Numbered from the stretch's first letter, positions 50,189 to 60,699 are shown. The stretch is 64,000 bases of DNA from Nitrospira sp. (GCA_029194665.1 JARFXO010000003.1:1-64000); one strand, 5' to 3'. Notes: generated by a model from the letters alone, not told the origin. Program-made: numbers and translations.

Positions 50189-50392
50189 ATGAGGACCCGC
50201 ATTCTGGAAGAACATTGCCAGTCTCATGCGGCTCATGTGCGCCGGAACGCAGACGGGTCGTTTGCGATCCACCATCTTGAAGACCATTTGCGCACGGTGG
50301 GTGATCTGGTGGGCGAGGTGTCATTACCCAATTCGCGCTTAAAGCGCATGGTATTGACGGGTGACGCTTATCGGGTCTCTCATCGGCCGTAA
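50189..50392 (+). pseudogene. Cas3''-like N-terminal remnant, copy 2
   Basis: A 67-codon frame containing AHVRRNADGSFAIHHLEDHL and RTVGDLVGEVSL, after which the similarity to copy 1 at 49142 ends. The GDLxGEF-like continuation fits the N terminus of Cas3'' HD nucleases as I recall them, just before their first metal-binding His-Asp motif, which is missing. It is therefore probably a non-functional fragment. DNA similarity between the copies covers about 75 bases. Confidence 0.4.
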
Positions 50393-50509
50393 GCCATTGG
50401 GTTCTAACGACTGAGGGCGTGATTTCCTAAATGGAAAAGGGTAAGCTCCCGCCGATTTATCTAGGAGTCTTATTGTAAGCTTTCCTTCTAATCAATCGGA
50501 GAGTAGGGC

Positions 50510-52139
50510 ATGTCGAAAGCGAAGATGGAATCAGCGAAAGCTAAGAACGGCGAATCAGCAGGACTTGAAGCAAAGCTCTGGGCCGCGGCCGATGCGTTGC
50601 GAAACAATATGGACGCAGCGGAGTATAAGCATGTCGTGCTCGGCCTGATCTTCCTCAAGTACATCTCGGATGCGTTCGAAGCGAAACATGCCGAGCTTGA
50701 GGCGCAAAAGAAACAGGGTGCAGACCCGAAAGATCCAGACGAATACAAAGCCGCGAGTATTTTCTGGGTACCGAAGGAAGCGCGGTGGTCACATCTCAAG
50801 GCGAGTGCTCCGCAACCGACCATCGGAACGATCGTCGACGATGCGATGAGCGCCATCGAGCGGGATAACCCGTCGCTCAAGGGAGTTCTCCCAAAAGATT
50901 ATGCCAGGCCAGGGCTCGACAAGCAGCGGCTTGGCCAGCTCATCAATCTGGTCAGCGATATCGGCCTCGGCAGTCCGGCGGATCGGGCCAAAGATATTCT
51001 GGGTCGGGTCTACGAATACTTTCTTGCGCAATTCGCCAGCGCCGAAGGCAAAAAGGGCGGACAGTTCTATACGCCTTCCAGAGTCGTCCGCGTGCTCGTT
51101 GAAATGCTGGCTCCATACAAGGGCCGTGTCTATGACCCCTGCTGCGGGTCGGGTGGCATGTTCGTCAGCAGCGAAAAGTTCATCGAGGCGCACAGCGGCA
51201 AGCTCGGTGACATCTCCATCTATGGTCAGGAGTCCAACTACACCACATGGCGGCTGGCCAAGATGAACCTTGCCATCCGTGGCATCGACGCGCAGATCGC
51301 GCACGGCGACACTTTCCACAACGACAAACACCCAGATCTCAAAGCCGACTACGTGCTCGCCAATCCGCCCTTTAACGACAGCGACTGGCGCGGCGAGCTG
51401 TTGAAAGATGACAAGCGCTGGGTCTACGGCACGCCGCCTACGGGCAATGCCAACTACGCCTGGGTACAGCACTTCATCCATCATCTGGCTCCCACCGGGA
51501 TTGCCGGTTTCGTGCTCGCCAACGGATCAATGTCATCGAATCAGTCGGGCGAGGGTGAGATCCGCAAAGCCATCATTGAAGCCGACCTCGTAGACTGCAT
51601 GGTGGCGCTGCCGGGCCAATTGTTTTACTCGACACAGATTCCTGTTTGTCTCTGGTTCATTGCTCGCGATAAGCGTGGGCAACCCTCACCTGGCCTTCGG
51701 CCACCCTCTCCCAGTGAGAGAGGGGCTAGGGGTGAGGGATACCGAGACCGACGGGGCGAGGTATTGTTCATCGACGCGCGCAAGCTCGGCACCATGGTGG
51801 ACCGTGTGCACCGGGAGCTGACCGATGCCGACATCGCCAAGATTGCCGGGACGTATCATGCTTGGCGCGGCGACTCCTTCGATCGTCATTCCCGCGAAAG
51901 CGGGAATCCAATTCCATATTCGGGCATCCCTGGTTTCTGTAAGGCGGCGAAACTCGACGACATCCGTAAACACGGTCACGTGCTCACGCCAGGTCGCTAC
52001 GTCGGCGCTGAAGCTGCCGAAGATGATGCCGAGCCGTTCGAGGAGAAGATGAAGCGGCTGATCGCGACCTTGCGCGAGCAGCAAGCTGAGGGAGCGAAAC
52101 TCGATGCCGCGATTGGAGCTAACCTGAAGGAGTTTGGGT

Positions 52140-52150
<11 letters not shown>
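50510..52150 (+). CDS. hsdM: Type I restriction-modification methyltransferase subunit HsdM
   Basis: A 546-residue adenine-N6 methyltransferase. The N-terminal helical domain is followed by [20 protein letters not shown], the SAM motif [20 protein letters not shown] and catalytic NPPF in [22 protein letters not shown] precedes the ATG. Two in-frame repeat insertions interrupt the C-terminal half: residues about 392-410 ([14 protein letters not shown]) and about 459-467 (HSRESGNP). Without them the length matches normal HsdM. It is the first gene of the hsd operon; hsdS overlaps its end by 11 bases. The catalytic motifs are intact. Confidence 0.95.
51683..51739. repeat. In-frame palindromic repeat in hsdM (CCCTCACC...GGTGAGGG type)
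   Basis: The segment begins CCCTCACC, contains ACCCTCTCCCAGTGAGAGAG and ends GGTGAGGG, so the whole folds as nested hairpins. It encodes residues of the type [19 protein letters not shown] within HsdM without breaking the frame. Related palindromes are in hsdS (52692 and 53097) and hsdR (57632). Confidence 0.8.
51885..51910. repeat. In-frame palindromic repeat in hsdM (SRESGNP type)
   Basis: ATTCCCGCGAAAGCGGGAAT forms an 8-bp hairpin and encodes HSRESGNP. This short palindrome is a widespread bacterial repeat. Here it sits in frame in the C-terminal part of HsdM and differs from the CCCTCACC-type repeats. Confidence 0.8.
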
Positions 52151-53849
<1,699 letters not shown>

Positions 53850-53851
53850 TG

Positions 53852-53879
53852 GTAGGGGCGGTTCACGAACCGCCCCTAC
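53852..53879. repeat. REP palindrome upstream of the RAYT gene
   Basis: GTAGGGGCGGTTC and its perfect complement flank a two-base centre. It lies two bases after the hsdS stop codon. The same palindrome recurs inside the RAYT gene (54210) and at its end (54452). Confidence 0.9.
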
Positions 53880-53929
53880 ACAGAATCGTAAATCCATTGG
53901 ACGGGTGATGGGTTCATAAAGGGAAGAAT

Positions 53930-54502
53930 GTGATGACGATGAATCACGGCAGGCACCATCGTCGGTCCATTCGACTGAAGGGCTACGACTATGCACAAGC
54001 CGGTGCGTACTTCGTGACGATGTGCACACAGAATCGGGCCTGTCTGTTTGGCAACGTCGTCGATGGCCAGATGCGGCTCAATGAATGTGGGCAGGTGGTG
54101 GCGGATTCGTGGCTGTGGCTGTCTGCCCGATATCCTCATGTTGATTTGGATGAATGGGTGGTGATGCCAAATCACCTGCACGGCATCATCATTCTGACGG
54201 GGCCGGACGGTAGGGGTGGTTCGCGAACCGCCCCTACAGAGAACCGTAAACCCATCGGGCGATTGATCGGGGCATTCAAAACCGTCTCCACCAAACGTCT
54301 CAATACAATGCACAACTCCCCTGGTGTTCCGGTCTGGCAGCGCAACTACTACGAGCACATCGTCCGCAGCGAGGAAGCTCTCATCCACATTCGCCGATAC
54401 ATCGTCGGCAATCCCGCCCATTGGGAGGAAGATCGCGAGAACCCGCAGGCGGTAGGGGCGATTCGTGAACCGCCCCCGTTCAAGGGCCTATGGCAGGCTT
54501 GA
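53930..54502 (+). CDS. REP-associated tyrosine transposase (RAYT, Y1/HUH family)
   Basis: A 190-residue single-strand transposase-like protein. The start [20 protein letters not shown] and the metal-binding HUH motif in [13 protein letters not shown] are typical. The Tyr of the Y1 motif lies in [20 protein letters not shown] and is followed by YIVGNPAHW. Its own REP sequence lies upstream, in the middle of the gene (encoding [10 protein letters not shown]) and near the 3' end. GGGAAG precedes the GTG/ATG start cluster. It is inserted between hsdS and hsdR, in the same direction. It probably mobilised the surrounding REPs. Confidence 0.93.
   Translation: MMTMNHGRHHRRSIRLKGYDYAQAGAYFVTMCTQNRACLFGNVVDGQMRLNECGQVVADSWLWLSARYPHVDLDEWVVMPNHLHGIIILTGPDGRGGSRTAPTENRKPIGRLIGAFKTVSTKRLNTMHNSPGVPVWQRNYYEHIVRSEEALIHIRRYIVGNPAHWEEDRENPQAVGAIREPPPFKGLWQA
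54210..54237. repeat. REP palindrome inside the RAYT gene
   Basis: GTAGGGGTGGTTCGCGAACC and its continuation form a 28-bp palindrome with one G-T mismatch. In frame it encodes GRGGSRTAP within the transposase. Confidence 0.9.
54452..54477. repeat. Degenerate REP palindrome at the end of the RAYT gene
   Basis: GTAGGGGCGATTCGTGAACC followed by GCCCCC is an imperfect third copy of the REP. It encodes VGAIREPPP close to the C terminus of the transposase. Confidence 0.75.
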
Positions 54503-54618
54503 CCGAATCCATCGTCGAATCCGCCGCCCTCGCCTGGCTCGAAGGCTTGGGCTACCAGGAGCTGCATGGACCGGTTATCGCTGTACGACCGTTTCTTTTT
54601 TGCGGTAGTTGTCGTTAA
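54490..54618 (+). pseudogene. hsdR 5'-end remnant
   Basis: The frame encodes [20 protein letters not shown] and GYQELHGP, then an unrelated tail and a stop. The first 28 residues match the N terminus of the HsdR encoded 1.6 kb downstream ([18 protein letters not shown]...LHGP) but differ at about one third of positions, so this is a different hsdR allele. It overlaps the end of the RAYT gene by 13 bases. It marks the left border of the AbiE insertion. Confidence 0.7.
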
Positions 54619-54627
54619 CTACCGCAA
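54600..54627. promoter_or_regulatory. Palindromic operator candidate upstream of the AbiE module
   Basis: An 11-bp perfect inverted repeat (TTGCGGTAGTT and its complement) with a six-base centre lies about 30 bases before the probable abiEi start at 54657. AbiEi antitoxins are known to bind inverted repeats in their promoter and repress it, so this is a good operator candidate. Its left arm falls in the tail of the hsdR remnant. Confidence 0.5.
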
Positions 54628-54735
54628 CTATGTAACATGATGTGATGGTGAGATCCATGGAAGATCGTCTGAGGAAGGCGCTTCGCAAGGTAGGCGCCGC
54701 GCGCGCGCGAGCTGGAGCAGGCTGGGATCACACGC

Positions 54736-55245
54736 ATGCAGATTGCGCGGCTGGTGTCGGCGGGAAAGCTGCAACGGATCGGGCGCGGGCTGTATGCGCC
54801 GGCGGACTATCAGGGGACCGAACACAGCGCACTCGTTACCGTGGCAAAGCGAGCGCCTAACGTCGTGTTCTGCCTGCTCACCGCGCTGCGCTTCCACGAG
54901 ATTACGACGCAATCGCCGTTCGAGGTGTGGATCGCCATCGCGAACAAAGATCATCCACCCCGCCTCGACTATCCGCCGCTGCGGACCGTGCGCTTTTCCG
55001 AAGCCTCGCTGCGGTACGGTGTGGATGTGAGAAAAGCGGAAGGTGTGGCGCTGCGGATTACCAGCCCGGCGAAGACGGTGGCGGATTGTTTCAAATTCCG
55101 GAACAAGGTCGGGCTCGACGTCGCGCTCGATGCGCTCAGGGAAGTGTTGCGCGAACGAAAGGCGACGGCCGACGAGCTGTGGCTCTGCGCGAAGGTGAAC
55201 CGTGTTGCCAATGTGATGCGCCCGTACCTGGAGGCGACCGCGTGA
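54736..55245 (+). CDS. AbiEi-family type IV antitoxin (5' frameshifted)
   Basis: The frame encodes 169 residues of an AbiEi-like antitoxin and regulator: the winged helix-turn-helix MQIARLVSAGKLQRIGRGLY, the conserved YAPADYQGTEH and the C-terminal domain with VALRITSPAKTVADCFKFRN. The first helix lies in another frame: from ATG 54657, MEDRLRKALRKVGAARAR reads correctly up to a (CG)6 tract at 54698-54709, then the expected ELEQAGITRMQ continues in the frame used here. One more CG pair, or one base less, would restore a gene of about 195 codons. As it stands, translation may start at 54736 without the first helix. Confidence 0.8.
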   Translation: MQIARLVSAGKLQRIGRGLYAPADYQGTEHSALVTVAKRAPNVVFCLLTALRFHEITTQSPFEVWIAIANKDHPPRLDYPPLRTVRFSEASLRYGVDVRKAEGVALRITSPAKTVADCFKFRNKVGLDVALDALREVLRERKATADELWLCAKVNRVANVMRPYLEATA

Positions 55246-56111
55246 AGGCAGACCTTGCCGCCTCCATCCATGCGCGGCTTTCCTCCCGCGCGAAGGCGCG
55301 CGGCGAGATCTTCCAGGAGGTGCTTACCCGTTACGGCATCGAGCGCTTCCTCTACCGGCTTTCCTGCACCCCCGCACGCGACAGGCTGTGGCTCAAGGGC
55401 GCACTGCTCTTCGACTTGTGGTTCGACGTACCGCATCGACCGACGCGCGATGCGGATTTCCTGGGGTTCGAACCGGCGGATCAAGACGCGTTGGAATCCA
55501 TGGTTCGCGAGGCGTGCGCGATCGACGTGCCGGACGGCATGAGCTATGAGCCGGCTTCGATGCGGGTCCGTGAGATCCGGGAAGATGCGCGCTACGTAGG
55601 ATTACGGGTCACGCTCACGGGCAGGTTGAAGAATGCCCGCTGTCCGGTGCAGCTCGACGTTGGCTATGGCGACGCGGTCACACCGGGGCCGGAAGAGGCG
55701 CTGTATCCGACGCTGCTCGATGATCTCCCCGCGCCGCGATTGAAGGTGTATCCGCGCGAGACGGTGATTGCAGAAAAGCTTGAGGCGATCGCAACTCTCG
55801 GCATAGCCAACAGCCGGATGAAAGATTATTTTGATCTGCTGGCGCTTGCGCGCGGAGGTGCCATCGACCCGCGCGTTCTGTCCGAGGCGATTCGTGCAAC
55901 GTTCGAAAGGCGTCGCACGTCGTTACCGGCGAGCATGTTGTTGGGGCTGGAGGATCAGTTCGCCCATGACAAGGTCAAGCAGGCTCAGTGGAACGCATTT
56001 CTCGCTAAGAATCGTCTGGAAGGACCGCCCCTGGAAGTCGTGGTGCGCGAAGTGCGCGCGTTTCTCCAGGTGCCGCTCAGCCAGGCATCGAAGCTACCGG
56101 AGATGCGATGA
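55242..56111 (+). CDS. AbiEii-family type IV toxin nucleotidyltransferase
   Basis: A 289-residue toxin of the AbiEii/MenA nucleotidyltransferase family, which blocks growth by modifying tRNA or related targets. Motifs visible are the helix [25 protein letters not shown] (the metal-binding D-x-D), the segment [13 protein letters not shown], and [18 protein letters not shown] with [11 protein letters not shown]. The GTG start overlaps the antitoxin stop (GTGA). Its stop overlaps the ATG of hsdR (ATGA), which couples it to the restriction subunit. The catalytic residues appear intact. Confidence 0.88.
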   Translation: MKADLAASIHARLSSRAKARGEIFQEVLTRYGIERFLYRLSCTPARDRLWLKGALLFDLWFDVPHRPTRDADFLGFEPADQDALESMVREACAIDVPDGMSYEPASMRVREIREDARYVGLRVTLTGRLKNARCPVQLDVGYGDAVTPGPEEALYPTLLDDLPAPRLKVYPRETVIAEKLEAIATLGIANSRMKDYFDLLALARGGAIDPRVLSEAIRATFERRRTSLPASMLLGLEDQFAHDKVKQAQWNAFLAKNRLEGPPLEVVVREVRAFLQVPLSQASKLPEMR

Positions 56112-58789
56112 CTGCATTCACCGAGTCCGTTGTCGAAGATGCAGCCCTCAGCTGGTTCGAAGTGCTGGGCTACCGGGTGCTGCACGGGCCGGACATCGCC
56201 GCGGGTGAACCCGCCGCGGAGCGCAGCGACCCGAACTACCGCGATGTGGTGCTGGAAGGCCGCCTGCGCCAGGCTCTGGTGCGCCTTAACCCCGACCTGC
56301 CGTCCGAGGCGCTGGAAGATGCATTCCGTAAACTCACGCGCATGGATGCGTCCTTACTCGTGGAGCGTAACCGCGCAGTGCATCGACTGTTGGTCGATGG
56401 GATCACTGTTGAGTATCGCCGCAAGGACCTGCCTGCGCCGCGCCCAGGCCATTTTTTCGTCTATGCAATCCGCTGCACCGATGAAAGCATCTATATCGGC
56501 CAGACGGAAAATCTAGAGCAACGTTGGCATCAGCACCTTGCCGGCACTGCCGCAGATCATACACGCAAACACAGGCCCGTCCATCTGGAGCACTACGAAG
56601 AGCATGCATCGCGCAAAGCCGCTGTGGAGCGTGAGAAATGGCTCAAGACCGGTTACGGTCGTACATGGCTGAAGAGAGAGATCGCTGCTGGGCGGACGCG
56701 GCAGGCAGGCGGCTCGATTGCCGGGGCTCAGGCCCGGGTCATCGACTTCGACAGGCCCGACAACAACGACTGGCTCGCCGTGAATCAGTTCACGGTGTCA
56801 GAAGGTCAGCATACAAGACGGCCGGACGTGGTGCTGTTCGTGAATGGGCTGCCGCTGGCGGTGATCGAGCTCAAGAACCCAGCGGACGAAGACGCCACGA
56901 TTTGGAGTGCCTATCAGCAGCTCCAAACCTATCAAGCACAGATTCCCTCCTTCTTCTCTACCAATGCAGCGCTGATCATTTCTGATGGAGTGCAGTCTCG
57001 CATTGGGACTCTTGGGGCTGGGAAGGAATGGTTTAAGCCCTGGCGAACGATTGCGGGGGGTCAGGACGCGGCTCCCACGATGTCTGAGCTGCAAGTGGTC
57101 CTGGAGGGAGTCTTTGAAAAACGACGGTTTCTGGACCTTGTGCGCCATTTTATCGTCTTCGAGGACGAGGGCCAGGGAAAGCTCACTAAGAAGATGGCGG
57201 GCTATCACCAGTTCCACGCGGTGAATGTGGCGGTCGAGGAAACCTTGCGGGCTGCTCGACATGCGGCAGAGCATCGAGCTGCTGAGCCGTTAGGTCAATA
57301 CCAGTCTGGGCATCAGCCAGGTGGTGAACCTGGGGATCGAGGGGTTGGTGTGGTCTGGCACACACAGGGATCGGGGAAGAGCCTGACGATGGCCTTCTAT
57401 GCGGGGCGAGTCATCCTCCATCCGACGATGGCGAACCCCACCATCGTGGTGCTCACCGATCGCAATGACCTAGACGATCAACTCTTCGGCACCTTCGCTC
57501 GGTGCCGCGACCTGCTCCGGCAGGACCCAGTTCAGGCAACCGACCGGGCTGACTTGCGCGCAAAGTTGAGCGTGGCTTCTGGAGGCGTGGTGTTTACCAC
57601 CATTCAGAAGTTCATGCCGCCTTCGGCGGCACCCTCACCCCAGCCCTCTCCCAGTGGGAGAGGAGGGAGCGAAGCGGAGGGTGAGGGAGACTGGCGCATG
57701 CCAGTCTTGTCTGATCGACGCAACATCGTCGTGATCGCGGATGAAGCCTATCGGAGCCAGTATGACTTCATCGATGGCTTTGCCCGCCATATGCGGGATG
57801 CGCTACCGAATGCTTCGTTCATCGGTTTCACCGGAACGCCGATCGAGAAGACCGATGCCAACACCAGAGCGGTCTTTGGCGACTACATCAGCATCTACGA
57901 TATCCAGCGGGCGGTCATCGATAAGGCGACCGTTCCCATCTACTACGAGAGCCGGCTTGCGAAGCTCGAACTGAAGGCGTCCGAGCGGCCAAAGATCGAC
58001 CCCAAGTTTGAAGAGGCGACCGAGGGGGAAGAAGTCGAACGCAAGGAGAAGCTCAAAACCAAGTGGGCGCAGCTGGAAGCAGTGGTGGGGTCGGAGAATC
58101 GGATCAAATTGATCGCGCGGGACCTCGTGGATCACTTCGAAGACCGCCTTGGGGCGATGGATGGGAAGGCGATGGTGGTCTGTATGAGCCGACGGATTTG
58201 CGTGGAGCTCTATCGAGAGATCGCTGCCCTGCGTCCACGATGGCATGCCGATGCGGATGACCAAGGATCGATGAAGGTGATCATGACCGGCTCGGCGTCC
58301 GATCCGATCGAATGGCAGGGCCATATCCGGAATAAAAAACGCCGAGAAGACATGGCGCTCCGGTTCCGTGCTCCCAAGGACCCGTTCAGGCTCGTCATCG
58401 TTCGTGACATGTGGCTGACTGGTTTTGACGCGCCGAGTCTCCATACGATGTACATCGATAAGCCGATGCGTGGGCATGGGCTGATGCAGACCATTGCGCG
58501 AGTGAATCGCGTGTTCAAGGATAAGCCTGGTGGATTGGTCGTGGACTACCTTGGCCTTGCCGACGAACTGAAACAAGCTCTTGCGACCTACACAGAAAGC
58601 GGTGGGACGGGGAAGACGGCGATTGACCAGGCAGAGGCTGTCGCGGTGATGCTGGAGAAGTATGAAATCTGTCGAGGCCTCTTCGGTTCATACAACACGC
58701 CTGCCGGCCTAGTGAGGGCGTTTGACTGGTCGCTCTGGATGACCGGCAAGCCGCAAGAGCGGCTCCTGCTGCGCAAGAGCATATTTTGA
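56108..58789 (+). CDS. hsdR: Type I restriction endonuclease subunit HsdR, N-terminal part, with GIY-YIG insert
   Basis: 893 residues of HsdR. The HSDR_N nuclease has Asp240 and ELK (Glu254, Lys256) in [20 protein letters not shown]. The translocase has Walker [19 protein letters not shown] (near 421), [11 protein letters not shown] and the DEAD-box-like [11 protein letters not shown] (near 545; usually DEAHRS). Residues about 107-200 are an in-frame GIY-YIG nuclease domain absent from normal HsdR. A palindromic repeat adds about 18 residues near 510. The frame ends early at [14 protein letters not shown]; the rest of HsdR continues in another frame from 58786. The ATG overlaps the AbiEii stop. 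Confidence 0.9.
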   Translation: MTAFTESVVEDAALSWFEVLGYRVLHGPDIAAGEPAAERSDPNYRDVVLEGRLRQALVRLNPDLPSEALEDAFRKLTRMDASLLVERNRAVHRLLVDGITVEYRRKDLPAPRPGHFFVYAIRCTDESIYIGQTENLEQRWHQHLAGTAADHTRKHRPVHLEHYEEHASRKAAVEREKWLKTGYGRTWLKREIAAGRTRQAGGSIAGAQARVIDFDRPDNNDWLAVNQFTVSEGQHTRRPDVVLFVNGLPLAVIELKNPADEDATIWSAYQQLQTYQAQIPSFFSTNAALIISDGVQSRIGTLGAGKEWFKPWRTIAGGQDAAPTMSELQVVLEGVFEKRRFLDLVRHFIVFEDEGQGKLTKKMAGYHQFHAVNVAVEETLRAARHAAEHRAAEPLGQYQSGHQPGGEPGDRGVGVVWHTQGSGKSLTMAFYAGRVILHPTMANPTIVVLTDRNDLDDQLFGTFARCRDLLRQDPVQATDRADLRAKLSVASGGVVFTTIQKFMPPSAAPSPQPSPSGRGGSEAEGEGDWRMPVLSDRRNIVVIADEAYRSQYDFIDGFARHMRDALPNASFIGFTGTPIEKTDANTRAVFGDYISIYDIQRAVIDKATVPIYYESRLAKLELKASERPKIDPKFEEATEGEEVERKEKLKTKWAQLEAVVGSENRIKLIARDLVDHFEDRLGAMDGKAMVVCMSRRICVELYREIAALRPRWHADADDQGSMKVIMTGSASDPIEWQGHIRNKKRREDMALRFRAPKDPFRLVIVRDMWLTGFDAPSLHTMYIDKPMRGHGLMQTIARVNRVFKDKPGGLVVDYLGLADELKQALATYTESGGTGKTAIDQAEAVAVMLEKYEICRGLFGSYNTPAGLVRAFDWSLWMTGKPQERLLLRKSIF
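56426..56707 (+). other. GIY-YIG endonuclease domain inserted in HsdR
   Basis: About 94 codons between VEYRRKDL and [15 protein letters not shown] of Hsd[21 protein letters not shown] carries the GIY (VYA) and YIG (YIG) halves, [10 protein letters not shown] has the catalytic-type Arg and a His, and [20 protein letters not shown] has the conserved Glu and the end of UvrC/YhbQ-type single-domain nucleases. Direct joining of the flanks would give normal HsdR sequence ([15 protein letters not shown]). No palindrome borders are evident here, unlike in hsdS. Confidence 0.8.
57632..57687. repeat. In-frame palindromic repeat in hsdR
   Basis: The segment starts CCCTCACCCCAGCCCTCTCC, has the inner hairpin CTCTCCCAGTGGGAGAG and ends GGTGAGGG. 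It encodes [19 protein letters not shown] in the HsdR translocase just before ADEAY, without a frame break. It belongs to the same repeat class as the copies in hsdM and hsdS. Confidence 0.85.
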
Positions 58790-59613
58790 AGCAGCCAGAT
58801 GGTAAGACACGGCTCCTCCGTGCCGTGACGGAGCTTTCGCAGGCCTTTGTGTTAGCCGTGCCACATGAGGAGTCCTTCCGGATTCGGGATGATGTCGGAT
58901 TCTTCCAGGCTGTGCGTGCGGTGCTGGCGAAGAGCACACCGGGCGAGCAGAGGACTGATGAAGAGCTCGACCATGCCATTCGCCAGATCATTTCAAAGGC
59001 CGTGGTGTCCGACAAGATCGTAGACATCTTTGCTGCTGCCGGGCTCAAGAAGCCGGATCTCTCTATCCTCTCTGATGAGTTTCTCGCCGAAGTGCGCGGC
59101 ATGCCGCAGAAGAACTTAGCTGTCGAACTGTTACGGAAGTTGCTAAGCAGAGAAATCAAGGTGCGATCTCGCAAGAATGTGGTGCAGGCAAAGTCCTTTG
59201 CAGAAATGTTGGAGCAGGTGGTGAGGAAGTATCAGAACCGAGCAATTGAGGCCGCGCAGGTGATCGAGGAAATGATCGGCTTGGCCAAGGATATGCGGCG
59301 AGCCCATGAACGAGGGGAACGGCTTGGTCTGTCCGAGGAAGAGATGGCGTTTTATGATGCGCTCGAAACCAACGACAGTGCAGTAAAGATACTTGGGGAT
59401 GAGACGCTACGGGCCATCGCGCGCGAAGTGGCTGAAGCGGTGCGTAAAAATGTGACGATCGACTGGACGGTTCGGGAGAACGTCCGCGCTCAGCTGCGCG
59501 TCATTGGGAAACGTATTCTCCGCAAGTATGGATATCCGCCGGATAAGCAAGAAAAGGCGACGCAGACTGTACTGGAACAGGCAGAGGTGTTGTGCGGCGA
59601 AGTGGTGGCATGA
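58786..59613 (+). CDS. hsdR: HsdR C-terminal part after a frameshift
   Basis: 275 residues of the helical C-terminal domain of Hsd[41 protein letters not shown], and the final [20 protein letters not shown]. They continue the protein at 56108-58789: reading the other frame back gives [13 protein letters not shown], so a one-base loss near 58755-58770 split the gene. The TTG at 58786 overlaps the upstream TGA, so reinitiation is possible but unproven. A natural HsdR is about 1050 residues, which fits the two parts minus inserts. It could also be a sequencing error. Confidence 0.85.
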   Translation: MKQPDGKTRLLRAVTELSQAFVLAVPHEESFRIRDDVGFFQAVRAVLAKSTPGEQRTDEELDHAIRQIISKAVVSDKIVDIFAAAGLKKPDLSILSDEFLAEVRGMPQKNLAVELLRKLLSREIKVRSRKNVVQAKSFAEMLEQVVRKYQNRAIEAAQVIEEMIGLAKDMRRAHERGERLGLSEEEMAFYDALETNDSAVKILGDETLRAIAREVAEAVRKNVTIDWTVRENVRAQLRVIGKRILRKYGYPPDKQEKATQTVLEQAEVLCGEVVA

Positions 59614-59650
59614 GAGTGGCTGTCGTTATTTGTCGGGAAGGCGGCCTGCG

Positions 59651-59962
59651 TTGAAGATTATCCGTTCTGTTTCGGGTGTTCCCATTCGCCTCACTCCTGA
59701 GCGGTTTGGCCATATTGCCGCGCGCCATCCTGAAATGGCAGATCAACAAGACCGCATTCTGGAAACAGTGAATCAGCCGGACTACGTTCAAGAAGGGGAC
59801 AGCGAGACGCTGATTGCGGTAAAGTCGTATCCGAAAACGCCGCTGTCCCAGAAAGCTTGTGCTGTCATGTATCGAGAATTGAGCGATGGTGATGGTTTTG
59901 TGGTAACCGCGTATTTCACAAGTCGTCCAGCCGTCTGGAGGAGGATCATATGGAAGCTGTGA
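59651..59962 (+). CDS. PBECR-like small nuclease-fold protein, putative toxin
   Basis: About 103 residues from a TTG at 59651. The pattern VPIRLTPERFGHIAARHPEM, ILETVNQPDYVQEGD, then YRELSDGDGFVVTAYFTSRP resembles small PBECR/DUF4258-type nuclease-fold proteins, where the His in RFGHI, the Arg and the Thr/Ser of TAYFTS are catalytic candidates. It overlaps the DUF2283 gene downstream by 13 bases, a pairing typical of toxin-antitoxin modules. It follows hsdR by 37 bases. The family recall is moderate and toxicity is inferred. Confidence 0.6.
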   Translation: MKIIRSVSGVPIRLTPERFGHIAARHPEMADQQDRILETVNQPDYVQEGDSETLIAVKSYPKTPLSQKACAVMYRELSDGDGFVVTAYFTSRPAVWRRIIWKL

Positions 59963-60177
59963 AGGTGTTCGAACGAAAAGATGTGCCTCTGGATTGGGAC
60001 TACAATGACGACGCCGATACGCTCTACCTGAGCTTCGGCAAGCCGAAGGCCGCCGTGGGCCTTGATATCAGGGAAGGGGTCGTCGTTCGATACGATGAGC
60101 AAGCCAAGGAGGTCGTGGGGCTGACGATCGTCGGCGTTGGACGCCGGTTGGAAGAATATGTGAAGAATAAGCCGTGA
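59950..60177 (+). CDS. DUF2283 protein, putative antitoxin
   Basis: A 75-residue protein of DUF2283: WDYNDDADTLYLSFGKPKAA and VGLDIREGVVVRYDEQAKEV, VGLTIVGVGRRL. The YDxxADxLYLxF start and the DxxxGVVxRYDE centre are diagnostic. Such proteins occur next to small toxin-like genes and are taken as antitoxins. The gene overlaps the PBECR-like gene upstream, so production is coupled. AGGAGG stands before the ATG. Confidence 0.85.
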   Translation: MEAVKVFERKDVPLDWDYNDDADTLYLSFGKPKAAVGLDIREGVVVRYDEQAKEVVGLTIVGVGRRLEEYVKNKP

Positions 60178-60699
60178 GGGGCTAGGCGGCAGAGACATGA
60201 CCGATCAACGCTCTCTGGATGAAGCGACATTGCAGGCAGTGGTGCAGCGGACAATCCAAAGGGGTCGGATACCCATGTCTGACGAAGTACACTCGAGGTC
60301 GTAAGACCATACGCATGCAAGGCCACTTGTTTTGTCCACATTGAGCCTGCCTCTGTTCTGTTAATCCCTCGGCACATTCGCTACAATGCCGACATTGTGA
60401 AACCGGCGGCCGTCGATGCGGTGGATTGCATGAGGAAAGAAAGGGGACGTGATGCAGCGAGAGTATGGGCCGCTGGTGCAGGAGTTTCTTCGATTGCTGC
60501 GAGAGGAGTTCAGCGGTCAGGTGCGGTCGATGTTGGTATTCGTCCCGGTGGGGCGTGACACGCCGGCTCCAGCAGCGGCCGCGCTGTCGGCACCATCATC
60601 ATCGGCGTAATAGGTAGGAGAGTTTCAAGGAAAGATTAGCCGACTGCGTCAGCAAAAAACATTGCCCAGGATCATCGTCATCAGTTAGGGAGGTGTCTG
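60178..60699. other. Intergenic region with gene fragments
   Basis: These 522 bases contain a 35-codon frame (60197-60304, MTDQRSLDEATLQAVVQRTI) that I cannot assign, and a nucleotidyltransferase remnant at 60452-60610. No RNA gene was recognised. The region looks like the decayed right end of the defence island. Confidence 0.5.
60452..60610 (+). pseudogene. Remnant of a minimal nucleotidyltransferase
   Basis: The 52-codon frame reads MQREYGPLVQEFLRLLREEF, then SGQVRSMLVFVPVGRDTPAP. It corresponds to the first helix and strand of MNT-type nucleotidyltransferases, whose next motif is normally FGSxARG; here this is FVPVGRD, followed by an Ala-rich tail. The catalytic core is missing, so it is not functional. 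Confidence 0.5.

Noticed and set aside
57803-58576. 257-codon minus-strand frame inside hsdR
   Set aside because: Antisense to the well-supported HsdR translocase; no start signal or domain.
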